From contig CAMQUV010000083.1 in assembly GCA_947037995.1 (NCBI GenBank), forward strand, positions 1 to 5,799: a DNA stretch of 5,799 nt, in the 5' to 3' direction. The stretch is from an uncultured Rikenellaceae bacterium. Its GTDB lineage: Bacteria; Bacteroidota; Bacteroidia; Bacteroidales; Rikenellaceae. A model generated the notes under the pieces. It ran no database searches and was not told the DNA's origin. It saw only the letters and a list, made by a program, of their open reading frames with translations. Within the stretch, counting starts at the first letter, position 1, and every line of letters begins with the position of its first letter. The position numbers and the translations under genes were made by a program. Positions 1 to 5,799 of the stretch are shown here, in pieces.

Positions 1-1
1 C

Positions 2-616
2 TACAATCCGCAGATGAACAGCTCATATAATTTTGTCCCAGGGATTATGGGGTTGATATTTATACTGATATGTGCGATGATGACTTCGGTCTCTATTGTG
101 CGCGAAAAAGAGATTGGCACAATGGAGGTGCTGCTGGCTTCTCCCGTGCGGCCGTTGTATATTATTTTCGCCAAGATGATACCGTATTTCATTATTTCGT
201 GCATTAATTTAGCCTCGATACTGCTGCTAGCCTATTATTTACTGGATATTCCTATGGTAGGGAGTCTTTTGCTGTTGTGTATGATTTCTGTGATATATAT
301 CATTTTATCCCTTTCGTTGGGGTTGCTGATTTCTACTGTTGTGCGGTCGCAGGTGGCTGCTATGTTTGCATCGCTTTTGGGGCTGATGTTGCCCGTGTTA
401 ATGTTGTCAGGAATGATGTTTCCTATCGAAAATATGCCAATGCCGCTGCAATATGTGTCAAATATTATACCTGCGAGATGGTATATCTCGGCTGTTCGCA
501 AACTTATGATTGAAGGGCTCGCTTTTGATTATATACTAAAAGAATTATTTATTTTGGGGGCAATGACTGTGCTGTTAACAGGCGTGGCTCTTAAAAAGTT
601 TAAGACAAGATTGTGA
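2..616 (+). CDS. ABC-2 type transporter permease, C-terminal part (5' end outside window)
   Basis: This is the membrane subunit of an ABC exporter. The reading frame is open from the first bases (Y-N-P-Q-M-N-S-S), so the ATG at 14 is probably an internal Met and the true start lies upstream. About 204 residues are visible, roughly the C-terminal half of a family that usually has about 370 residues. The visible part begins just before the second transmembrane helix (FVPGIMGLIFILICAMM). The hallmark cytoplasmic motif VREKEIGTMEVLLASP follows at about 98-145, then four or more hydrophobic helices. Next comes the re-entrant/late loop LSGMMFPIENMPMPLQYVSNIIPARWY, and the protein ends in a basic tail (KKFKTRL). 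These are typical of YhhJ/YbhR/YbhS-like permeases. It ends one base before a second permease, so the two probably form a heterodimeric pore. The substrate cannot be read from the sequence; drugs, lipids or envelope components are all possible. The ATPase gene is not in the window. Confidence 0.93.
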   Translation, partial: YNPQMNSSYNFVPGIMGLIFILICAMMTSVSIVREKEIGTMEVLLASPVRPLYIIFAKMIPYFIISCINLASILLLAYYLLDIPMVGSLLLLCMISVIYIILSLSLGLLISTVVRSQVAAMFASLLGLMLPVLMLSGMMFPIENMPMPLQYVSNIIPARWYISAVRKLMIEGLAFDYILKELFILGAMTVLLTGVALKKFKTRL

Positions 617-617
617 T

Positions 618-1724
618 ATGGCTACACTAAGATTTTTACTCGAAAAGGAGATAAAGCAATTCTTGCGCAACGCTTTTATTCCCAAAATGGTTATCGCATA
701 TCCGCTTATTATTATGCTGGTTATGCCGTTGATTACTACGATGGATGTTAAGGATATTAAAATCAGTATTGTGGACAATGATTATTCGGTTACATCAAGA
801 GATTTGGTTGACGAGATTGGGGCGTCGAACTATTTTATACTGGAGAGTGTTGTGGATAACTATGACGATGCTTTGCGTCAAGTTGAGTTCGGTACTGTGG
901 ATGTTATTCTGGAAATCCCAGATGATTTTGAGAGAGATATTGTCCGAGGTAGTGGTACTACTGTGCAAATCTCGGCTAACGCTGTGAATGGTATTAAGGG
1001 AAGTTTAGGGGGGAGCTATTTGGGCGATATTATTAATAGTTTTGGGGCGCAAGTGGTGCACAATGATGGTTTTTCCTATGCTGACGGTTTAGGTATCGTG
1101 GTGCAGAATCGCTATAATGAGTACCTCGATTATCGTATATATATGATACCGGCGCTTATGGTTATATTGTTAATCTTACTGTGTGGTCTGCTTCCTGCTC
1201 TGAATATTGTCCTTGAAAAAGAGAACGGTACAATCGAGCAAATGAATGTTACGCCAATTAGTAAATCAACGTTTATTTTTGCTAAGCTTATACCGTACTG
1301 GTTTATTGGGTTTGTTATTCTCACAATATGTTTTGTGATTGCGTGGCTTGCCTATGGGCTGGTACCCATTGGTAGTTTTGGAACTATCTATTTTGCCGCA
1401 GCACTATTTATTGTAATTATGTCGGGTTTTGGTTTGATTATTTCTAATTATTCGGCCACACTGCAACAGGCACTTTTTGTTGTGTTTTTCTTTATAATGA
1501 TATTTATATTGATGAGTGGGCTCTTTACTCCAATACGCTCTATGCCCGAGTGGGCACAATGGGTTTCGGCTCTCGTTCCGCCACGGTATTTTATTGTGAT
1601 AATGCGAAATGTCTACCTCAAAGGCAGTGGATTGATGGAGCTAGTTCCAGCATTTATGGCCCTTGGTGGATTTGCTGTTGTGGTTAGTACTGTCGCCGTA
1701 ATTAGTTATAAAAAACGCTCATAG
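618..1724 (+). CDS. ABC-2 type transporter permease, second subunit
   Basis: This is a complete 368-residue inner-membrane permease of the ABC-2 exporter family, at the usual family length. A short cytoplasmic N-terminus (LLEKEIKQFLRNAF) leads into TM1 at about residues 22-40. A soluble extracytoplasmic domain follows at about 42-170 (KISIVDNDYSVTSRDLVDEI and VDVILEIPDDFERDIVRG), as in YhhJ-type proteins. About five further helices start near residue 172. The cytoplasmic motif LEKENGTIEQMNVTPIS at about 199-215 matches the REKE-GT-E motif of the upstream permease. LMSGLFTPIRSMPEWAQWVSALVPPRYF is the typical loop before the last helix, and the tail is basic (YKKRS). The ATG lies one base after the upstream stop codon, which suggests translational coupling and a shared operon. 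No Shine-Dalgarno sequence is evident. The two permeases are clearly diverged paralogues, not a recent duplication. The substrate is unknown. Confidence 0.94.
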   Translation: MATLRFLLEKEIKQFLRNAFIPKMVIAYPLIIMLVMPLITTMDVKDIKISIVDNDYSVTSRDLVDEIGASNYFILESVVDNYDDALRQVEFGTVDVILEIPDDFERDIVRGSGTTVQISANAVNGIKGSLGGSYLGDIINSFGAQVVHNDGFSYADGLGIVVQNRYNEYLDYRIYMIPALMVILLILLCGLLPALNIVLEKENGTIEQMNVTPISKSTFIFAKLIPYWFIGFVILTICFVIAWLAYGLVPIGSFGTIYFAAALFIVIMSGFGLIISNYSATLQQALFVVFFFIMIFILMSGLFTPIRSMPEWAQWVSALVPPRYFIVIMRNVYLKGSGLMELVPAFMALGGFAVVVSTVAVISYKKRS

Positions 1725-1733
1725 CTATTTTTA
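1709..1733 (+). terminator. weak hairpin at the end of the permease operon
   Basis: TAAAAA at 1709-1714 can pair with TTTTTA at 1728-1733. Inside, GCT (1717-1719) can pair with AGC (1723-1725) around a three-base loop, leaving a 2x2 internal mismatch. The hairpin overlaps the permease stop codon at 1722-1724. The stem is mostly A-T and no T-run follows directly, so it is a poor intrinsic terminator. The T-runs at 1765-1786 could also contribute to termination. This is offered only because an operon end is expected here. Confidence 0.2.
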
Positions 1734-1764
1734 GGGTGTAAGAGTTTAAGTAAAAAACAATCCA

Positions 1765-1793
1765 TTTTTTTCTTATGTCTTTTTTTCTTATAT
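1765..1793 (+). repeat. tandem direct repeat, 14 bases at 15-base period, T-rich
   Basis: TTTTTTTCTTATGT at 1765-1778 is repeated as TTTTTTTCTTATAT at 1780-1793, with 13 of 14 bases identical and one spacer base. The second copy runs into the putative -7 promoter element, and the first copy occupies the -33 region. It could be a small slippage duplication that created or tuned a promoter, or simply an AT-rich upstream tract. Confidence 0.6.
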
Positions 1794-1796
1794 TTG
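1765..1796 (+). promoter_or_regulatory. putative Bacteroidota-type promoter for the 1297-residue gene
   Basis: TATATTTG at 1789-1796 is a perfect match to the Bacteroidota housekeeping -7 consensus TAnnTTTG. The expected -33 region (around 1765-1771) is a run of seven T, a partial match to TTTG. Transcription would start a few bases after 1796, giving a leader of roughly 95-100 bases before the ATG at 1900. A second, poorer candidate is TATAGTTG at 1841-1848, with one mismatch and no matching -33 box. The leader has no Shine-Dalgarno sequence; an A/T-rich stretch (TTATAAAATATTAACCT) precedes the start, as is usual in Bacteroidota. Confidence 0.45.
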
Positions 1797-1820
1797 TTAT
1801 ACTTATTTTCACGAAAAATC

Positions 1821-1841
1821 CTTAAGCTGTTCTCTTGAGCT
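1821..1841 (+). repeat. short direct repeat CTTAAGCT / CTTGAGCT in the leader
   Basis: CTTAAGCT at 1821-1828 and CTTGAGCT at 1834-1841 are near-identical octamers (7 of 8) spaced 13 bases apart. They lie in the putative 5' leader between the promoter candidate and the start codon. They could be regulator half-sites, but repeats this short also occur by chance. I see no riboswitch-like or other structured RNA in 1797-1899. Confidence 0.2.
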
Positions 1842-1899
1842 ATAGTTGGGATAGAGTAAGCATTTTACTGAATTATTAAACCTTATAAAATATTAACCT

Positions 1900-4800
1900 A
1901 TGTTGAATTGGAAAGCTGTATTAACCTCGCTCATCGGAGTGCTATTTATTCCTGCGTTGTGCTCAAATGTAAGTGCACAAGATGCTAATAATCAAAAAGT
2001 TATCTCTAAAGAATTTGTGTTCGGAGATAAAGTTAAATCACTGTCAATAGACCTTACTAATGCAGAGCAATTGGTGCTAACTACTTCGAAAGTTGACGGC
2101 AAAGAGATGTCCGACCAATCTATGTGGCTCAATTCATATCTTACCACTAATGATGGTAAGGAGGTGCTTCTTTATGACCTAAAACCTATTATAACTAAGG
2201 CTGGAGTCTCTGCACAGCCGTGGGTGCCTAACCTTATGTATAGTTTCTATGACATTTGGAGTGAACAATTTACTGTTGTTGATGAAACGTTTTCGCAGGG
2301 GCTTTTTATTACTACACCCAGTAAACTTGTCTATAACCTCGACGGACGTTTTGTTAAGTTTACCTCCAAGATAGGTATCCATAAAAGAGGCAGGAAAGGT
2401 GCTATATTGTTCTCTGCACAAGCACTGGATAAAGCGGTTTATACACCTGCCACTGTTGTGGCGGCTATGCCGGCAGGTCAAATCCGCAATAACGCGCTGC
2501 AGGCTATTGGTAGGCTTGAGGACAAAACAATATATAACGAGAAGTTAACAGCTATTGATAGCACCCAGGATGCCTCGATGAAAGCTGGACTGTATTTCAA
2601 TCTCGAAAGCAAGGCTAATTATATTGCCGATATAAATGATAAACTAAAATGGGTGAATGTAGAAGCGCTTAGACTTGCCTTTGATGATATGTCAAAGGAT
2701 AGAAATTTTGATAGAGCTCAAGCGAAGAAAAACTTAGATTTTATTGTTAACAATATCAATGAAGTGCGAAATGGGGTGTCCGGAGTAGACCAAACTAAGG
2801 TTGATTTGGCGCAAAATATTCTGCAGGCAAAGAGGGCGATGCTTGTCTCTAGTTCACTTTTTGATATGGACTCAATTATTGTTGCGCGCTATAAGTTAGG
2901 TGCTAAAGCGCGTTCGGCAATGGGTGGTGATATGGGAACTCAAATTCAGAATTATAATAGCCAACCTTCGGCGCCACGCTCGGGATTTGATGCTGAAATT
3001 TCCCTGCTGTCTAATTTGCGTGATGATGAAGTTAAGGTTATCACGCTGTATGAACCACAGAATTCAACCTCGATTGCCGATTTACATTTGCATTGGAGTG
3101 GGGATAAACTACTGTTTACTATGTCGAAAAACGCTGCTAAATGGGCGGTTTTTGAACTGTCGGTCGATGATAAAAAAGTGAGAGAAGTTATTGACTCGCC
3201 CGAAAAAGATTTGGATTTCTGTGATGGTGCCTATCTTCCTGACGGGCGAATATTGGCAACGTCAACCATAGGATATAATGGAGTGCCCTGTATTAGCGGT
3301 TTTGATGAAGTGTGCAACCTTGTTCAGTACACCCCTGATACCAAAGGACTTAGACGCTTGACTTTTGACCAAGACGGCAACTGGTGCCCAGTTATTATGA
3401 ATAACGGGAAAGTTATGTACACTCGATGGGAATATACCGACCTTACGCATTATTTTTCGCGAATTGTGATGAGTATGAACCCCGATGGAACTGAAAATAG
3501 AGCACTCTATGGGAGCGGTTCGTTCTGGCCTAATAGTACTTATGATATGAAACCCATACCTAACTCGGCAAATAAATTTATCGCTACTGTTACGGGACAC
3601 CACGGTATTTCTCGTTCGGGGAGACTCGTGATGTTCGACCCCTCTAAATCTCGCAAAGAGGCTGAAGGAGTTGTGCAAGAGTTTCCGTATAAAGATAGAA
3701 AAGTTGTGCCTGAAATCAAAGATTATTTGGTCGATGGAGTATGGCCACAATTCACTAAACCATTTCCGTTGAACGATAAATATTTCTTAGTCTCGGCTAA
3801 ACTCTCCCCCCGTGGACTATGGGGAACGTATCTTGTGGATGTGTTCGATAACCTGACACTTATTGCAGAGTCTGAAAACGAAGGATTCATCTATGCACTA
3901 CCAACTACCGAAAGACCAATCCCACCTGTTATATCTGATAGAGTAGATTTGAAAAGTGATAAATCAACTCTATTTATCCAAGATATTTATGAGGGTGAGG
4001 GTTTGCGAGGTGTCCCCAGAGGAACAGTGAAGAAGCTACGTGTTTATGCCTTCGAATATGGCTACATTGACTCGCCTACGGAACATTATGCGCAAGGAAT
4101 CCAAGCAGGCTGGGACATTAAACGACTATTGGGAACTGTGCCTGTTGAAAAAGATGGCTCGGTAATATTTAATGTTCCTGCTAATCTGCCAATATCGCTC
4201 CAGCCTCTTGATTCGCTCGATAGAGCGGTGCAGTGGATGCGTAGTTGGATTACATCGATGCCTGGCGAGATTGTATCGTGCGTTGGGTGTCACGAAGACC
4301 AAAACCAAGTTGTTATGCCTAAACGCGTTATAGCCTCGCAGAGTAAACCACGCGAAATCATTGAGCCTGAGGGTGGTGTACGCTCTATTACATTCGACCT
4401 AGAGATTCAACCTGTACTCGATAGAGCGTGTATCGCGTGTCATAACGGAGATAGTAAAATTGATTTTACTGGAGGGCGCTTTGTTGATGCACCGGTTGAC
4501 TGGACGGGATTTTCTAAATATTTTGGCGCTAGCTATCTAGAGTTTCATAAATATTTCTATCGCCAAGGGCCGGAGGCTGATATGTATGTGCTCGAACCGT
4601 ACGAATACCACGTGTCAAATAGCGAAATGGTACGGATGCTCGAAAAAGGCCACCACGGTGTCAAACTTGATAAAAAAGAGTGGTTGTCAATTTATCGTTG
4701 GTTAGATATGAATACACCTTATCTTGGAACCTTCGAGCAGATTGTCGAACTAAACGGACACGACCAGTATAAAAGACGTATCGAATTAGCTGATAAATAT

Positions 4801-5793
4801 AGTAATGCTGGCGTTGATTGGAAAGCCGAGATTGAACGATATGCTAACCACCTTAAAGATAAACCTAAAGTTGAACCGACTATGCCGGTGGTTGAAGCTA
4901 AAATTACCCCTAAAGAGCCTAAGGTTAAAGGATGGCCTATGGCAGTCAGTGAACATAATATTGAGCGTAAGGTGGTTGAAGTGGCGCCTGGTGTTGAGAT
5001 TACTTTTGTAAGAATCCCTGCTGGTGAATTTGTTATGGGTTCAAACAAAGCGGAGGCAGACCAGTCGCCTAGTTTTAAGGCTAAGGTTCATAAAAGTTTT
5101 TGGATTGCAGAGTCGGAGCTTACAAATGAGCAGTATAAAGCACTTGTGCCTGAGCACGATAGTAGATTTATTGGGCAGTACTGGAAAGACCATACTACGC
5201 CCGGATACCCCGCAAACTTGCCTACGCAACCTGCCATACGTATGAGCTGGGAAGAAGCTATGAACTATGGCGAAATGCTTAGCAAGAAATCAGGGCTGAA
5301 TATTACGCTGCCTACTGAAACCCAGTGGGAGTGGGCTGCGAGATGTGGCACGGATACTGAGTTTTGGTATGGAAATTTGGATGCCGATTTCGGTAAGTTT
5401 GAAAACCTAGGCGATAAAACACTTAGTAATATGGCTGTTACGGGGGTTGACCCTAAACCAATGGGAACTAATAATCCTTGGTTCAAATTCTATGACTATC
5501 TTCCAAAAGAAGAGAGGGTGAATGATGGAAGCCTTATCCTGACATTAGTTAAATCCTACGAGGCTAGCCCCTGGGGAATTTATGATATGAATGGGAATGT
5601 AGCAGAGTGGACTAGAAGTGATTATGTTACCTATCCATTAAACAAACGTAGTGATGTGATTATGCCCGAAAAAGTAGTGCGTGGAGGCTCGTGGATAGAT
5701 AGACCTAAACACTCAACAGTCACTTACAGAAAAAGATTTCTGCCCTGGCAAAGTGTATTTAACGTTGGTATAAGGTTGATTATTGAAGAATAG
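1900..5793 (+). CDS. secreted multidomain protein: NPCBM-like, hydrazine-synthase-alpha-like propeller, diheme cytochrome c, FGE-like domain
   Basis: This 1297-residue protein is of unknown function. The ATG is the first start after an in-frame TAA at 1894-1896. Residues 1-26 are a Sec signal peptide with likely cleavage at VSA|Q (26/27). C21 is not in a lipobox, so a periplasmic or secreted location is expected. Residues ~30-175 resemble an NPCBM beta-sandwich (QGLFITTPSKLVYNLDGRF at 133-151, then a GI-H and K-GAILF strand pattern). Residues ~178-315 are helical. Residues ~316-790 match the beta-propeller of hydrazine synthase alpha relatives: LHLHWSGDKLLF (395-406), YLPDGRI (445-451), RWEYTD (509-514), TGHHG (565-569), PRGTVKKLRV (706-715), WDIKRLLGTVPV (738-749). 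Two c-type heme sites follow: C794-V-G-C-H798 and C844-I-A-C-H848, with GHHG at 917-920 a possible ligand source. A Lys/Pro linker (~988-1011) leads to an FGE/SUMF1-like domain (~1024-1297): IPAGEFVMG (1039-1047), LPTETQWEWA (1137-1146), YDMNGNVAEW (1228-1237), GGSW (1262-1265). The FGE catalytic Cys pair is absent. Similar uncharacterised fusions are known to me from Planctomycetota. Hydrazine synthesis should not be assumed; a heme-dependent periplasmic redox or binding role is inferred. Confidence 0.92.
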   Translation: MLNWKAVLTSLIGVLFIPALCSNVSAQDANNQKVISKEFVFGDKVKSLSIDLTNAEQLVLTTSKVDGKEMSDQSMWLNSYLTTNDGKEVLLYDLKPIITKAGVSAQPWVPNLMYSFYDIWSEQFTVVDETFSQGLFITTPSKLVYNLDGRFVKFTSKIGIHKRGRKGAILFSAQALDKAVYTPATVVAAMPAGQIRNNALQAIGRLEDKTIYNEKLTAIDSTQDASMKAGLYFNLESKANYIADINDKLKWVNVEALRLAFDDMSKDRNFDRAQAKKNLDFIVNNINEVRNGVSGVDQTKVDLAQNILQAKRAMLVSSSLFDMDSIIVARYKLGAKARSAMGGDMGTQIQNYNSQPSAPRSGFDAEISLLSNLRDDEVKVITLYEPQNSTSIADLHLHWSGDKLLFTMSKNAAKWAVFELSVDDKKVREVIDSPEKDLDFCDGAYLPDGRILATSTIGYNGVPCISGFDEVCNLVQYTPDTKGLRRLTFDQDGNWCPVIMNNGKVMYTRWEYTDLTHYFSRIVMSMNPDGTENRALYGSGSFWPNSTYDMKPIPNSANKFIATVTGHHGISRSGRLVMFDPSKSRKEAEGVVQEFPYKDRKVVPEIKDYLVDGVWPQFTKPFPLNDKYFLVSAKLSPRGLWGTYLVDVFDNLTLIAESENEGFIYALPTTERPIPPVISDRVDLKSDKSTLFIQDIYEGEGLRGVPRGTVKKLRVYAFEYGYIDSPTEHYAQGIQAGWDIKRLLGTVPVEKDGSVIFNVPANLPISLQPLDSLDRAVQWMRSWITSMPGEIVSCVGCHEDQNQVVMPKRVIASQSKPREIIEPEGGVRSITFDLEIQPVLDRACIACHNGDSKIDFTGGRFVDAPVDWTGFSKYFGASYLEFHKYFYRQGPEADMYVLEPYEYHVSNSEMVRMLEKGHHGVKLDKKEWLSIYRWLDMNTPYLGTFEQIVELNGHDQYKRRIELADKYSNAGVDWKAEIERYANHLKDKPKVEPTMPVVEAKITPKEPKVKGWPMAVSEHNIERKVVEVAPGVEITFVRIPAGEFVMGSNKAEADQSPSFKAKVHKSFWIAESELTNEQYKALVPEHDSRFIGQYWKDHTTPGYPANLPTQPAIRMSWEEAMNYGEMLSKKSGLNITLPTETQWEWAARCGTDTEFWYGNLDADFGKFENLGDKTLSNMAVTGVDPKPMGTNNPWFKFYDYLPKEERVNDGSLILTLVKSYEASPWGIYDMNGNVAEWTRSDYVTYPLNKRSDVIMPEKVVRGGSWIDRPKHSTVTYRKRFLPWQSVFNVGIRLIIEE

Positions 5794-5799
5794 TTCTGT

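Noticed and set aside
14..16. ATG at 14 as the start of the first permease
   Set aside because: The frame is open to the window edge and the residues before this Met (YNPQ) fit the family consensus just before the second transmembrane helix, so the gene is 5'-truncated by the window, not short.
1752..1770. A6/T6 inverted repeat (1752-1757 with 1765-1770) as an intrinsic terminator
   Set aside because: The stem is purely A-T, six pairs long with a seven-base loop, and too weak to propose on its own; the T-run is better explained as part of the tandem repeat and promoter region.
1900..1980. Lipoprotein signal peptide using Cys 21
   Set aside because: The residues before the Cys (P-A-L) do not fit a lipobox, which needs a small residue at -1, whereas VSA|Q at 26/27 is a good signal peptidase I site.
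2179..2481. 100-codon minus-strand open frame
   Set aside because: It is a shadow of the NPCBM-like region on the + strand, with no recognisable protein features.
3262..3750. 162-codon open frame on the minus strand inside the large gene
   Set aside because: It lies entirely antisense to the conserved propeller region, its translation is rich in Ser/Arg/His/Ile without any recognisable domain, and the + strand frame has clear family motifs.
4719..5048. 109-codon minus-strand open frame with a Ser/Thr/Leu/Gly-rich product
   Set aside because: It is opposite the linker and start of the FGE-like domain. The composition is what the reverse complement of Lys/Glu/Val/Pro codons yields, and there is no start context or domain.
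1900..5793. Annotation of the large protein as hydrazine synthase or as an anammox gene
   Set aside because: Only the propeller and diheme part is similar. The extra modules, the apparent loss of the Tyr heme ligand and the absence of beta/gamma subunit genes nearby argue against that function.

Overview
The window holds the end of an ABC-exporter operon followed by a separately transcribed gene for a large multidomain secreted protein. All genes lie on the + strand. The base composition is moderately AT-rich. There are no Shine-Dalgarno-like sequences before the starts, and the only good promoter candidate matches the Bacteroidota -7 consensus TAnnTTTG. These features, plus the style of the membrane proteins, suggest a member of Bacteroidota (possibly Bacteroidales). 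That is an inference, because no rRNA or marker gene is present.

Layout. Bases 2-616 are the 3' part of an ABC-2 type permease gene cut by the window edge. Bases 618-1724 are a complete second ABC-2 permease, one base downstream. The pair looks like the two membrane subunits of a YhhJ/YbhS/YbhR-type exporter. Its ATPase and any HlyD-like adaptor would lie upstream, outside the window. Bases 1725-1899 are an intergenic region with a weak hairpin at the permease stop, a 15-base-period T-rich tandem repeat and a putative promoter. Bases 1900-5793 are one 1297-residue gene, and only six bases follow it.

The large protein is the notable content. In order it shows a Sec signal peptide, an NPCBM-like beta-sandwich, a helical segment, a beta-propeller resembling the middle domain of the hydrazine synthase alpha subunit, two c-type heme motifs (CVGCH and CIACH), a Lys/Pro-rich linker, and a C-terminal formylglycine-generating-enzyme-like (SUMF1/EgtB/PvdO) domain. 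I recognise the propeller-diheme-FGE arrangement from uncharacterised proteins common in Planctomycetota. The architecture is therefore probably not unique, but to my knowledge its function is unknown, and its presence in a Bacteroidota-like genome beside an exporter deserves attention. There is no evidence that it makes hydrazine. A periplasmic heme-dependent redox role, perhaps at a carbohydrate surface, is only a hypothesis. Nothing in the window ties the exporter functionally to the large protein.
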